Positions 51,478 through 61,269 of a stretch of DNA of 64,000 nucleotides are shown here, piece after piece; the stretch's first letter is position 1; the number at the start of each line of letters is the position of its first letter. The position numbers and the translations under genes are program-made. Source of the DNA: Planktomarina temperata RCA23 (GTDB lineage: Bacteria; Pseudomonadota; Alphaproteobacteria; Rhodobacterales; Rhodobacteraceae); contig NZ_CP003984.1 of assembly GCF_000738435.1 (NCBI RefSeq), forward strand, positions 2,356,001 to 2,420,000, in the 5' to 3' direction. The notes under the pieces are model-generated. The model did not search any database. It was not told the origin of the DNA and worked only from the letters and a program-made list of their open reading frames with translations.

Positions 51478-52791
51478 ATGAAAAAAATATCGATCGGCGC
51501 ACTCGCCTTCAGCTCAACGCTTTTGTCGCCAATTGCTGCCTATGCAGAGACTGAAGTACATTTTTGGCATGCCTTCACTGGTCGCCTGGGTGAACTGGTT
51601 GCAGCACAAGTTGAAGACTTCAATGCAAGCCAAGACAATTACACTGTGGTTCAATCCCACAAAGGCAATTATTCAGAAACTTTAAACGCAGGCATCGCCG
51701 CATTCCGCGCCGGTGAGCAACCGCAGATCTTGATGGTGTTTGAAGTTGGAACGGCCACAATGATGGCTGCAAAAGGCGCAACACGCCCTGTTTACGAAGT
51801 CATGGCCGCGAGTGGTGCAGAATTTGATCAAGATGCCTACATTGGCGCGGTGAAGGGCTACTACACCTCAACTGACGGTGATATGTTGTCATTGCCGTTC
51901 AACGCATCTACGCCAGTTCTTTGGGTCAACCGTGACGCATTTAAAGCCGCCGGTGTGGACCCCGACACAGACCTCTCTACTTGGCAAAACGTAGATAAAA
52001 CACTGACCGCTCTTCAAGCTGGCGGCTCAGACTGTCCTTTGGTCACTGCATGGCAGAGCTGGATCCATCTTGAAAATTTCTCAGCATATCACGATGTTCC
52101 ATTTGCATCTAAAGACAACGGCTTCTCTGGACTGGATACTGAACTGCAAGTCAACGGAGACGCACAAATTGCCCATCTCACTGCAATGGGCCAATGGGCC
52201 AAAGATGGCAAATTTATTTATACGGGCCGTCGTAACGAAGGGGGCGCAAATTTCCGCGCCGGTGAATGTGCTCTGTTTACAGAAAGCTCCGCTGGCTACG
52301 CCGGGATAAAATCAGAAGCTAAATTTGCATTTGACGTCCGTCCACTTCCATATTGGGAAGGTGTTGGCAACGCTCCTCAAAACACCATTATCGGTGGTGC
52401 ATCTTTGTGGGTCATGGAGGGTCATGAAGAGGAAGAATACAAAGGCGCAGGTGAATTCCTGAGCTACTTATCATCGTCAGATGTACAAGCCAAATGGCAT
52501 CAAGACACCGGCTATTTACCGATCACTGCTGAAGCGAGCGCTGCAACCAAAGCGTCTGGTTTCTATGAAGAGAACGTCGGAACTGAAGTTGCAGTTATCC
52601 AAATGACCGCTAAAGCACCTACAGCAAATTCAAATGGTTTGCGGCTGGGATCATTTGACCAAATTCGCGGCATCATTGACGAAGAGCTCGAAGCGATCTG
52701 GGCTGGTGACAAATCAGCAAAAGACGCAATGGATAGCGTTGTTAAACGTGGCAACCCTCTTCTGCGCCGTTTTGAACAGGCAAACCGCTAA
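51478..52791 (+). CDS. ugpB: Glycerol-3-phosphate-type ABC substrate-binding protein
   Basis: A 437-residue periplasmic protein with a signal peptide (cleavage near AYAET) and EVHFWHAFTGRLGE, the UgpB-like start of family 1 solute-binding proteins. Ribosome site GGAGG. Substrate by homology and context: sn-glycerol 3-phosphate or glycerophosphodiesters; a GDPD gene in the same operon supports this. Confidence 0.85.
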   Translation: MKKISIGALAFSSTLLSPIAAYAETEVHFWHAFTGRLGELVAAQVEDFNASQDNYTVVQSHKGNYSETLNAGIAAFRAGEQPQILMVFEVGTATMMAAKGATRPVYEVMAASGAEFDQDAYIGAVKGYYTSTDGDMLSLPFNASTPVLWVNRDAFKAAGVDPDTDLSTWQNVDKTLTALQAGGSDCPLVTAWQSWIHLENFSAYHDVPFASKDNGFSGLDTELQVNGDAQIAHLTAMGQWAKDGKFIYTGRRNEGGANFRAGECALFTESSAGYAGIKSEAKFAFDVRPLPYWEGVGNAPQNTIIGGASLWVMEGHEEEEYKGAGEFLSYLSSSDVQAKWHQDTGYLPITAEASAATKASGFYEENVGTEVAVIQMTAKAPTANSNGLRLGSFDQIRGIIDEELEAIWAGDKSAKDAMDSVVKRGNPLLRRFEQANR

Positions 52792-52812
52792 AACATACGG
52801 TTAAAACTACGC

Positions 52813-52844
52813 TCACCGGGCGAGCAACTCTGCTCGTTCGGTGA
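52813..52844 (+). promoter_or_regulatory. Strong hairpin between ugpB and ugpA
   Basis: TCACCGGGCGAGCA and TGCTCGTTCGGTGA form a continuous 14-bp stem (two G-U pairs) around the loop ACTC. There is no T-run. Such hairpins stabilise the binding-protein mRNA or dampen downstream expression, giving more UgpB than permease. Confidence 0.65.
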
Positions 52845-52866
52845 ACAGCCAAACAAGCAGGAAATT

Positions 52867-53748
52867 ATGGAAAAACGCGTGTTTTTTAAGGGGTGGCTAT
52901 TGCCGTTGCTACTTATTGCGCCCCAAATTCTTGTATCAGCAGTCTTCTTCTTCTACCCGGCTGGACAAGCTGTTTGGCAATCACTATTCATCCCAGATCC
53001 ATTTGGATTATCTATGCAATATGTGGGATTAGGGAATTTTAAATACCTCCTGTCTGACCCGTATTACCGGGCCTCTTTCTTTACCACAGGATTATTCTCT
53101 ATCTTAGTCACTTTGGTTTCGATGATCCCGGCCCTGTTTCTGGCAATTGTCGCTGATCGTTTAATCAAAGGCGCTGGGACCTATCGGACGATGCTTATTT
53201 GGCCCTACGCCGTCGCTCCGGCCATCGCGGGCGTTCTTTGGTTGTTCATGTTTAATACTCGCGTTGGCGTTGTATCTTGGTACCTCGGGAACTTGGGGTA
53301 TGATTGGAACCATGTTTTAAATGGGAGCGAAGCGATGGGTTTGGTGGTTGTTAGTTCCGCCTGGGGACGAATTAGTTATAATTTTCTGTTCTTCTTTGCA
53401 GCTCTGCAATCTGTTCCAAAATCCATTATCGAGGCGGCTGCGATCGACGGAGCACGGTTTTGGAGACGTTTCTGGACCATCGTCTTACCTTTACTGTCAC
53501 CAACGACCTTTTTCTTATTGGTCGTAAATGTGGTTTATGCATTCTTTGAAACTTTTGGGGTGATCCACACCATCACGTCCGGTGGGCCACAGCAATCTAC
53601 AACAATCCTCGTTTACAAAGTTTTTGCAGATGGTTTTGTCGGGCAAGATTTGGGTTCATCTGCCGCACAATCTGTCATCCTATTAGTCGTCGTCGGCGCA
53701 CTAACTGTTTTCCAATTTAAATACATAGAACGGAGGGTACACTATTGA
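52867..53748 (+). CDS. ugpA: Glycerol-3-phosphate-type ABC permease
   Basis: A 293-residue protein with six hydrophobic segments and the EAA loop (EAAAIDGARFWRRFWTIVLP) that contacts the ATPase. It overlaps the next permease gene at the stop codon. Cytoplasmic membrane component of the importer. Confidence 0.88.
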   Translation: MEKRVFFKGWLLPLLLIAPQILVSAVFFFYPAGQAVWQSLFIPDPFGLSMQYVGLGNFKYLLSDPYYRASFFTTGLFSILVTLVSMIPALFLAIVADRLIKGAGTYRTMLIWPYAVAPAIAGVLWLFMFNTRVGVVSWYLGNLGYDWNHVLNGSEAMGLVVVSSAWGRISYNFLFFFAALQSVPKSIIEAAAIDGARFWRRFWTIVLPLLSPTTFFLLVVNVVYAFFETFGVIHTITSGGPQQSTTILVYKVFADGFVGQDLGSSAAQSVILLVVVGALTVFQFKYIERRVHY

Positions 53749-54626
53749 CCCTGCCAACATCTAAACCTCAAAAAAACCCTGTCGCAGGGATGGTCGAAAA
53801 GCGTGGACTTGGAATTTGGCTCAGCCATGCAATCATGATACTGGGCGTTTTAATAGTTTTTTTTCCCATCTGGCTCGCCTTTGTTGCCTCCACGGTCACA
53901 CAGCCAGAAATTGTTAGCCCTCCAATGCCACTATTGCCAGGCGATCAATTTTTTATAAATTATAAGAAAGCTTTATTGGCTGGCGTAAATGTACCTGTAG
54001 GCACAATGCTGACCAACAGCCTCGTTATGGCAATTGGCATAGCCGTCGGCAAAATTATCATTTCTTTGTTGTCCGCCTTTGCCATTGTCTACTTTCGGTT
54101 CCCCGGAAAAAAAATCTTCTTTTGGTTGATCTTCATTACGCTGATGTTGCCGGTAGAAGTACGCATTGTCCCAACCTATGAAATAATTGCTGGTTTTGGT
54201 ATGCTGAACAGCTATGGCGGCCTAATCTTTCCACTGATCGCATCTGCAACTGCTACCTTCTTATTCCGGCAATTTTTCATGACAGTCCCAGATGAGTTGG
54301 CAGAGGCAGCACGTGTAGATGGTGCGAAACCGTTACGTTTTTTCTGGGACATCTTGATGCCAATGAGCCGCACGAACATCGCAGCCCTTTTTGTAATCCT
54401 CTTTATCTACGGCTGGAACCAATATCTCTGGCCATTACTCATCACGACAGACCCTGAAATGAACACCATAGTGATGGGTATAAAGCAGATGTTCCCTTCC
54501 GGAGATGACGTTGCAGACTGGCCTGTCATTATGGCCACCTCAATTCTAGCAATGATCCCACCAGTTATCGTAGTCATTTCAATGCAAAAACTCTTTATCC
54601 GCGGGCTCGTGGACAGCGAAAAGTAG
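53745..54626 (+). CDS. ugpE: Glycerol-3-phosphate-type ABC permease
   Basis: A 293-residue MalG-type permease with six hydrophobic segments and EAA loop [20 protein letters not shown]. The TTG at 53745 overlaps the ugpA stop; an ATG at 53790 would shorten it by 15 residues and is an alternative. Confidence 0.88.
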   Translation: MTLPTSKPQKNPVAGMVEKRGLGIWLSHAIMILGVLIVFFPIWLAFVASTVTQPEIVSPPMPLLPGDQFFINYKKALLAGVNVPVGTMLTNSLVMAIGIAVGKIIISLLSAFAIVYFRFPGKKIFFWLIFITLMLPVEVRIVPTYEIIAGFGMLNSYGGLIFPLIASATATFLFRQFFMTVPDELAEAARVDGAKPLRFFWDILMPMSRTNIAALFVILFIYGWNQYLWPLLITTDPEMNTIVMGIKQMFPSGDDVADWPVIMATSILAMIPPVIVVISMQKLFIRGLVDSEK

Positions 54627-54633
54627 GACCGAC

Positions 54634-55680
54634 ATGGCAAATGTAGACTTGAAAAACGTAAAAAAGCACTTTGGTACGGTAGAGGTAATCCATGGCGTCA
54701 GTACAAAAATCAAAGATGGTGAGTTCATTGTAATCGTCGGGCCGTCTGGTTGTGGAAAATCAACGCTGCTTCGTATGGTGGCTGGGTTAGAGAATGTGTC
54801 TGAAGGCGAAATCAGTATTGGTGGAAAAGTCGTAAACGATGTTGAGCCAATGGACCGCGATATAGCAATGGTGTTCCAAAACTACGCGCTGTATCCACAT
54901 ATGAGTGTGCGCCAAAATATGGGCTATGGCTTAAAAATTGCCAAAGTACCAAAAGCAATAATTGACGAAAAAGTGAAGACCGCCGCTCAACTTCTGCAGC
55001 TTGACAGTTACCTCGATCGTCGGCCACGTGATTTATCTGGAGGTCAACGCCAACGTGTCGCCATGGGCCGTGCCATTGTGCGTGAACCTGCAGTGTTTCT
55101 CTTTGATGAGCCCTTATCAAATCTTGATGCAAAACTGCGCGTACAAATGCGCCTTGAAATCCGTGAATTACAGAATCGGCTCGGAATAACGGCACTCTAT
55201 GTGACCCATGATCAAGTTGAGGCCATGACGATGGCCGATCGCATGATTGTTATGAACAGTGGGAAAGTTGAGCAAATCGGGACACCACTTGAGGTCTATG
55301 AAACTCCTCAAACTCTTTTTGCCGCACAGTTTATTGGCAGCCCGTCGATGAACACATTTACAACAATTGTTGAAAATAGCGTCATCTCAGTGGCTGGAAA
55401 ATCCATCCCAGTGGAAACATCCGCAAAAGGAGAGGTTACTATAGGAATAAGACCTGAACATGTAATTGCCGATGAAACTGGGCCAATGTCTATTACTGTA
55501 CGCATGGGCGAACCATTGGGTGCAAACACCCTGCTCCATGGGCAACTTACTGGCACCGAAACCGCTTTCACGGCCAGTCTGCCCGGTGTGCACCACGCGA
55601 CGCCGGGCCAGGTGGTTCGATTTTTTGCTCATCCAAAAAATATGCATTTCTTCAACATCGTATCTGGGAAGCGTATTTGA
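54634..55680 (+). CDS. ugpC: ABC ATP-binding protein (MalK/UgpC type)
   Basis: A 348-residue ATPase: Walker [12 protein letters not shown] near residue 37, signature [16 protein letters not shown], Walker [12 protein letters not shown], and a C-terminal TOBE/OB regulatory domain (IGIRPEHV). It energises the ugp transporter. Its stop overlaps the GDPD start. Confidence 0.9.
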   Translation: MANVDLKNVKKHFGTVEVIHGVSTKIKDGEFIVIVGPSGCGKSTLLRMVAGLENVSEGEISIGGKVVNDVEPMDRDIAMVFQNYALYPHMSVRQNMGYGLKIAKVPKAIIDEKVKTAAQLLQLDSYLDRRPRDLSGGQRQRVAMGRAIVREPAVFLFDEPLSNLDAKLRVQMRLEIRELQNRLGITALYVTHDQVEAMTMADRMIVMNSGKVEQIGTPLEVYETPQTLFAAQFIGSPSMNTFTTIVENSVISVAGKSIPVETSAKGEVTIGIRPEHVIADETGPMSITVRMGEPLGANTLLHGQLTGTETAFTASLPGVHHATPGQVVRFFAHPKNMHFFNIVSGKRI

Positions 55681-56570
55681 TGAGAGATCACCAAATTCGA
55701 AAGGACATTACGATTTTCGGGCATCGAGGTGCACGTGGTATCTACACCGAGAACACAATGGCCGGGTTTCGATACCTAAACGAAATTGGTATCAATGCCG
55801 TGGAGTTAGATGTTCAGAATGCTGCAAACCGCGTTACTGTAATTGCGCACGACCCTTACGTTCTTATGCCAAATACGGTGAACGAAAAATCATGTAAAAA
55901 GTTAATAAGAATAACCGAGGCTAAGGAACTCACAAAAGTTACCGCGGGCGCGCCATGTACCGGCACCGAGTACACAAAACAGTTTCCTGACCAAGCACGC
56001 CCTTCTAATCGGCATATTCCTACGTTCGCGACTTTTTGCAAATGGGCCGCTAAACATCCGCTACTCACACTCAATGTCGAGATAAAATCTCACGCAGAGC
56101 GAACAGATCTATATGACCCACCAGATATAATAGTTGCAGATGTTGTGGATTTGTTGGAAAGGCATGATCTGCATCATCGCTGCATTATATCTAGTTTTGA
56201 TTGGCGTGTGCTAGAGGCGTGTGCTGAACGCGCACCAACGGTCACACGCGGTCATCTAACTTTGGAACAAAACCATGGTACAGCTATGGTGCCAAATATA
56301 GTCGATGGCTCACCGTGGATGAGCGGCGTCACGCGCAAAGATCATAAAGACAGTTTAGCTCAGACTATTTCTGCGCTTGGCGGAAAAGTTTGGTGCCCAT
56401 ACTTCAAGGATCTAACAGAAAGTGAGTTAGCCAAAGCGAAAGAATTGGGACTGGTAGTGAATGTATGGACCGTTAACTCAGTGAGCGATATCATACGCAT
56501 GGCAGAAATGGGCGTCGACGGGATCATCTCCGATTACCCAGCTCGCGTACAAAATATTCTTTCGCTATGA
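55680..56570 (+). CDS. ugpQ: Glycerophosphodiester phosphodiesterase (GDPD type)
   Basis: A 296-residue TIM-barrel GDPD: FGHRGARGIYTENTMAGF with catalytic His and Glu-Asn, VELDVQ with metal ligands, the second His in VIAHDP, and LNVEIKS. It lacks a signal peptide, so it acts in the cytosol on imported glycerophosphodiesters, yielding glycerol 3-phosphate, as UgpQ does. Start in TGATG, overlapping the ugpC stop. Confidence 0.88.
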   Translation: MRDHQIRKDITIFGHRGARGIYTENTMAGFRYLNEIGINAVELDVQNAANRVTVIAHDPYVLMPNTVNEKSCKKLIRITEAKELTKVTAGAPCTGTEYTKQFPDQARPSNRHIPTFATFCKWAAKHPLLTLNVEIKSHAERTDLYDPPDIIVADVVDLLERHDLHHRCIISSFDWRVLEACAERAPTVTRGHLTLEQNHGTAMVPNIVDGSPWMSGVTRKDHKDSLAQTISALGGKVWCPYFKDLTESELAKAKELGLVVNVWTVNSVSDIIRMAEMGVDGIISDYPARVQNILSL

Positions 56571-56585
56571 GCCATAAACAGGGCA

Positions 56586-56652
56586 ACTTGGTTTGGTTCA
56601 GCCATAATCTTTGCGACCGGAGTTTATGTAGTATTGCGTGAATGGAGTAAAA
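56586..56652 (+). pseudogene. EamA-type transporter, C-terminal fragment
   Basis: An open stretch reads TWFGSAIIFATGVYVVLREW, matching the last helix of EamA/DMT transporters. No upstream part is present, so it is a remnant at the module end. The continuing frame contains no further domain. Confidence 0.5.
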
Positions 56653-56732
56653 AAATCAAAGCTGACAGCCATCCATCGCGTTTCTGGCTATGTCGCATTT
56701 GACTAAACAAAACTCTAAATAAGAGGCTAGCA

Positions 56733-56881
56733 AGTGAGAGCGGAAACCGAACATAAAGCATCACAGCCAAGCAGATGATCTCAGGGCTCGTTTCATAGTA
56801 CCTGAATGGGGAGCGTTTTGTCATTTGCGGGTTCTACAAATTCACCCTGCCCGTCTCAAGCTCGTTTTATCTGACAGTGCC
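56733..56881 (-). repeat. IS6 right-end remnant
   Basis: The right 149 bp of the IS6 element are present: transposase N-terminus (MTKRSPFRYYETSPEIICLA, diverged) and the terminus CTGACAGTGCC at 56881. It is more divergent than copies 1-3, so it is older. It is the last IS6 trace before the glpD block. The sequence from 56882 to 57000 has no assigned gene. Confidence 0.8.
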
Positions 56882-57000
56882 GTCCTGTCGGACTTTCGCT
56901 GACACCGATAGATGTGATAGACCCCTGTTGTGTCTCCCCAAATTCGTTCAGCACGTCCCGAGTAGTGTTCACTGTAGACATCTAGCCGTGTCCAACGTCA

Positions 57001-58629
57001 TTACAGGGCCTCAATATGCGGGGCTTCATCCTTGGCCATTGGACCGGCGTCTTTGCCCGCGTTTGTCATCCAGGTATCAAGCTCGGCAATTTCGGCTTTG
57101 CTCATCCGTAGCCCTAATCGCGAGCGCCGCCAAACCACATCTTCAGCAGTGCGGGCATATTCCTTATCCATCAGCCAGATGATCTCGCGCTCAGTTAGCG
57201 TTACGGCAAAAGCTTTGCCCATATCCCCGATTGATTTGGCATCACCAAGGATCAGCCGGGCCTCTGTGCCATAGGCCCTGATCAGACGCCGCGCCCAAAA
57301 ATCATCCAGAAACGGATAGGTTTCGCGCAATTCCTGGATCAGAGATGCCACACCATCCACTGGGAAATCTCCACCGGGAAGGCTTGCGCCCGCGGTCCAG
57401 TCCGGACCGGCCTTGGGGAAAAACGGTGTGATCTTCTCAAGCGCGGACTCTGCAAGTTTACGATAAGTGGTTATTTTTCCGCCAAATATGTTCAACAACG
57501 GCGCGGCTTCACCATCCTGATTTACTTTCAGAACATAATCCCGCGTCGCCGCGGTCGCGGAACTGGCACCATCATCATATAGCGGGCGCACACCGGAATA
57601 GCTCCAGACGATATCATCCTTGGGAATTGGCTTTTTGAAGTAATTTGACGCAAAGGCTCGCAGATAGTCGGCTTCGGCCTCAGTGCATTGTGGTTTTACG
57701 GATGCGTCTTCATGATCTGCATCCGTCGTACCGATCAAGGTGAAATCTGTCTCATAGGGAATCGCAAAAATGATCCGCCCGTCTTCACCCTGAAAGAAAT
57801 AGCATTTGTCGTGATCAAACAGTTTGCGCGTCACGATATGGCTGCCACGCACCAGACGCACACCTTCAGACGAATTGATCCGAGCGGTGTTGCGAATGAT
57901 CTCTTCGACCCAAGGCCCACCGGCGTTGACCAGCATTCTGGCGACGGTCAGCTGGGTTTCTTTCGTGCTCTGATCTTCGGTGGTGATATGCCAAACGCCA
58001 TCAACCCGCTCTGCTGACACCACCTTGGTCCGGGTCATGATTTGCGCGCCGCGCGCCTGTGCATCGCGCGCGTTCAAAACCACCAAACGGGAATCCTCGA
58101 TCCAGCAGTCAGAATACTCATAGGCCTTGGCAAAGCGATTTTGCAACGGCTTGCCGACAGGGTCGGCAGCCAGATCAACCGTTTTCGTGCCGGGTAAGAT
58201 TTTCCGCCCCCCCAAATGATCGTAGAGAAACAGTCCAAAGCGGATCAGCCAGGCAGGCCTGCGCCCGCGCATCCAGGGCATGACAAGGCTCAGAATCTTC
58301 GATGTCGGCGTGTTAACCTCAAACCGCATATCCTTGTGGTACGGCAATACAAAGCGCATTGGCCAACTGATATGGGGCATCGCGCGCAGCAGTGTTTCGC
58401 GCTCTTTCAGAGCTTCGCGCACGAGGCGGACTTCGAAAAATTCGAGATAGCGCAGCCCGCCATGGAAAAGCTTGGTCGAGGCCGAAGATGTCGCAGATGC
58501 CAGGTCGTTCATTTCCGCCAGCGCCACAGACAGCCCACGGCCCGCGGCATCCCGAGCAATACCGCAGCCGTTGATGCCCCCACCGACGACGAAGAGATCA
58601 ACTTCTGACTTTTGTTCTTTTGGCGACAT
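57001..58629 (-). CDS. glpD: Aerobic glycerol-3-phosphate dehydrogenase
   Basis: A 542-residue FAD enzyme: dinucleotide motif VVGGGINGCGIARDAAGRG near the N-terminus, LFHGGLRYLEFFEVRLVREA, and a C-terminal DAO_C helical domain. It oxidises glycerol 3-phosphate to DHAP at the membrane, feeding electrons to quinone. AGGAGG lies five bases before the ATG at 58629; the longer frame (58704) has no such site. Confidence 0.93.
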   Translation of the reverse strand: MSPKEQKSEVDLFVVGGGINGCGIARDAAGRGLSVALAEMNDLASATSSASTKLFHGGLRYLEFFEVRLVREALKERETLLRAMPHISWPMRFVLPYHKDMRFEVNTPTSKILSLVMPWMRGRRPAWLIRFGLFLYDHLGGRKILPGTKTVDLAADPVGKPLQNRFAKAYEYSDCWIEDSRLVVLNARDAQARGAQIMTRTKVVSAERVDGVWHITTEDQSTKETQLTVARMLVNAGGPWVEEIIRNTARINSSEGVRLVRGSHIVTRKLFDHDKCYFFQGEDGRIIFAIPYETDFTLIGTTDADHEDASVKPQCTEAEADYLRAFASNYFKKPIPKDDIVWSYSGVRPLYDDGASSATAATRDYVLKVNQDGEAAPLLNIFGGKITTYRKLAESALEKITPFFPKAGPDWTAGASLPGGDFPVDGVASLIQELRETYPFLDDFWARRLIRAYGTEARLILGDAKSIGDMGKAFAVTLTEREIIWLMDKEYARTAEDVVWRRSRLGLRMSKAEIAELDTWMTNAGKDAGPMAKDEAPHIEAL

Positions 58630-58793
58630 AATGGCCTCCTTGCTATCTGTTGTGCTGAGCCAAAGCCTTTTTGAAAGCTCTGGCTTCATAATTTTCTGTT
58701 TCAAGACAGAACGCTTAAGCGGTCAATTGGTTCTGACGTGCAGCTGAACCTATGTGGCAATTCCCTAAATCGAAGACCGCTGCGCGATCCAGT

Positions 58794-60449
58794 CTAAGCC
58801 AGGCGACTTTTCAGCAAGTCCCCAGACTTGTGAAGTATCGGGTATCCAACCATCGAAAATGCGTTGTTGACCTGCTTGAGTGCCCGGAGCGTTTCCTGAT
58901 GGATGTTGCTGGTTTCGATACTTTCAACCAAGCCTTCGCGCAATCTACCAATATGGCTACGCTGTAGTTTCTGTTCGACCTTGCGTACCTTATCCTTTGC
59001 GGCCACCAGCTCGCGCGCTTCAGCCGGGTTTTGGTTCATCATGACATTCAACGCCAGCTTCGCATTGCTTTGGACCCGGTCGGTGAAATCCCTAATTTCA
59101 TCCCGCCCTTGCTGCGAAAACTGGAGCTTTTGCCGATGAAGACGCTCAGCGAGGTCCAGCATGGTCCGTGTAATGGCATCTGAGGCGGAATCAAGGCTGG
59201 ATGAAATCGAGGCGAGTTCTAGCGAGCGGCGACTCAGATCCTCATCCATTCCCTTTTGGCCAAGCCGTGCAAGATAAAGTTTGATATCCAGGTGGGTCTG
59301 TTTGATCGCTTTGTCCTGATCCGCGATCATGCTGGCGGTGGTAACATTCCACTGATCATATAGGGGATTGACCGCGATCAGCATCTGTTCGATCTTTTGG
59401 CCCATTCCAAGCAATTCACGCGCAGCACTGTCAACCGCACGTTGCGGGCGATCCAGCAGGGCAGGATCAAGCGCGCTGGTGACATCCAGAGCACCGCTTG
59501 GGCCAGTTTTTTCGGCCATGAAATAGGAGACGGCTGTTGTGATTGGCCCCACAAAAGGCAGCGCCACGATTGCCAAAGCCACATTGAAGGCGAGATGTAG
59601 ATTGATGGATTGCCGGGCCGGCGTCGCTCCAAGCTGGGTCAACAGCTCCGGCATTGCCGCAATCACCAGAACCACCAGCACGGCCCCCCCACCCCGCAAG
59701 AGCAAATTCGCCATGACCATCCGCCGCGACGCAAGCGGCGCGGAATAGGTGAGAACGAATGCGATGAACCCACCGCCCAGATTGGCCCCCAGGATCATGG
59801 CTGCGGCGGCCGGGCTGGGCAATATGGATTGCCCAGCCAAGGTGACAAATAGCAACACCGCCGCGACGCTGGAGTGAACACCCCATGCGAACACAGCGCC
59901 AATGAGGAAAGCAGTCAGCAAATCACGACCGAGATAGGCCATGATGGCCTGCGTGCCCGTATTTAATATCATCGGTTCAGTGGCGCTGCGGATCATATCC
60001 AGCGACACAAAGATCAGCGCAAGCCCGATCAGAATGCGGCCAGTCTGGCGTGTATTGCTGCCTTCACCACGCAAAAAAACCACGACTCCAACAATAAGCA
60101 GCAGCGGGATCAGAATGGGTTGCCGCACCATTAAAAGCTGCGTCACCAAGGCGGAGCCAACATCAGCGCCCAGCAAGATCGCCAGACCGGTCGCCGTCAC
60201 AACCCCTCCTTTGGAGATAAAGTTAGACACTAAAACCGCAACCGCAGTGGCGCTTTGCAACAAAACAGCAGCGCCGATTCCGGTCCCTGCTGCAAGCAGT
60301 CTGTTCTTGGCTGAATGGCGCAGCCAGATGCGCATGGGTGCTGCAAAACCGCGTTCGACCCCGGTGCGGACCAATCGCACAGCCCAGATCAGCAGGGCCG
60401 CGGCACCTGCGATATGGATCATAATCTGGAGTAGATGTGGTTCATTCAC
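58794..60449 (-). CDS. Na/Pi-cotransporter family protein with PhoU-like tail
   Basis: A 551-residue protein: the N-terminal half has repeated transmembrane segments with the family's QSATA motif (LLQSATAVAVLVSNF, and later VHSSVAAVLL), and the C-terminal 200 residues form a PhoU-like helical domain. It may export or import phosphate with sodium, fitting phosphate release from glycerophosphodiesters. It lies between glpD and the phosphodiesterase. Confidence 0.88.
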   Translation of the reverse strand: MNEPHLLQIMIHIAGAAALLIWAVRLVRTGVERGFAAPMRIWLRHSAKNRLLAAGTGIGAAVLLQSATAVAVLVSNFISKGGVVTATGLAILLGADVGSALVTQLLMVRQPILIPLLLIVGVVVFLRGEGSNTRQTGRILIGLALIFVSLDMIRSATEPMILNTGTQAIMAYLGRDLLTAFLIGAVFAWGVHSSVAAVLLFVTLAGQSILPSPAAAAMILGANLGGGFIAFVLTYSAPLASRRMVMANLLLRGGGAVLVVLVIAAMPELLTQLGATPARQSINLHLAFNVALAIVALPFVGPITTAVSYFMAEKTGPSGALDVTSALDPALLDRPQRAVDSAARELLGMGQKIEQMLIAVNPLYDQWNVTTASMIADQDKAIKQTHLDIKLYLARLGQKGMDEDLSRRSLELASISSSLDSASDAITRTMLDLAERLHRQKLQFSQQGRDEIRDFTDRVQSNAKLALNVMMNQNPAEARELVAAKDKVRKVEQKLQRSHIGRLREGLVESIETSNIHQETLRALKQVNNAFSMVGYPILHKSGDLLKSRLA

Positions 60450-60477
60450 CGGTTTTGCTTTCTTTCATGTAAGACGG

Positions 60478-61269
60478 CTAGAAAGGAAAAGGGCCCGATC
60501 CGGCCTCTGGTCCGATGCGGATTGATTGGAACCCCGCGTCCCATCGGTGCAACACGCAGCCATCGTCTTGGATCAGATAGCCGACGGGCGCATCTGTCCG
60601 GTGATCAAAAGCGAATGTGCTGCATGGTGACGGAGCCGAGAGTGCGGTATGCCCGCCGACAGTGTGCACCATCATGCTATGGATGTGCCCACAAACCATC
60701 CGCAATTCACCTTTGTAGCCAGCCACGACGTCACGCAATTGCTGCGCATTTGTCAGACCAATTGCATCCATGAATCTGATACCACTGGCAAAGGGCGGAT
60801 GATGCAGCGCCAACAAAACGGCTGAGCCATCCGCTCTTGCAAGTGCATCCCCAAGAAACGCCAAGGTCTCAGGGCTCAAAGTGCCATGCCCGTGCCCCTC
60901 AACCAAAGTGTCAAGGCCAATCAGGTGGATATCCCCCTCCTTACGCGCCCAGTTCAATGGTCCAGCCACGGGAAGATCGCTCGCGAACGCCCGGCGTAAA
61001 GGTTCACGAATATCGTGATTGCCCGGTATTACATAGGTGCGCAGGTCAAGCGGGGCGAGCAGCCTCTTGAACCGGGCATAGCTTTCTTCGCTACCGTCAT
61101 CGCTCAGATCGCCGCTGACGATGACCGCATCAATTGGACCGATCTGATGTCTGATCGACGCAATCTGGTCGACCAACCGCGTCAGTGGCGCAGCCGTTTC
61201 CAGCTGACCCGAAACGAGCTTACCTTCCGCAACAATATGTGTGTCAGTGATCTGAAGGATTGCGGTCAT
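60478..61269 (-). CDS. Metallophosphoesterase (GpdQ/CpdA-like)
   Basis: A 263-residue calcineurin-like phosphodiesterase: DTHI (metal ligands), GDLSDDG, GNHD with VIPGNHDIREPL, and CGHIHS. The architecture matches GpdQ-type glycerophosphodiesterases and cAMP phosphodiesterases. The ATG at 61269 overlaps the UgpE stop (ATGA); longer starts are shadows of that gene. The context favours hydrolysis of imported glycerophosphodiesters. Confidence 0.85.
   Translation of the reverse strand: MTAILQITDTHIVAEGKLVSGQLETAAPLTRLVDQIASIRHQIGPIDAVIVSGDLSDDGSEESYARFKRLLAPLDLRTYVIPGNHDIREPLRRAFASDLPVAGPLNWARKEGDIHLIGLDTLVEGHGHGTLSPETLAFLGDALARADGSAVLLALHHPPFASGIRFMDAIGLTNAQQLRDVVAGYKGELRMVCGHIHSMMVHTVGGHTALSAPSPCSTFAFDHRTDAPVGYLIQDDGCVLHRWDAGFQSIRIGPEAGSGPFPF

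Noticed and set aside
56882-57000. Transposase-like open frame on the minus strand before glpD
   Set aside because: A readable stretch (ERIWGDTTGVYHIYR) exists, but no family could be named; left as unassigned.
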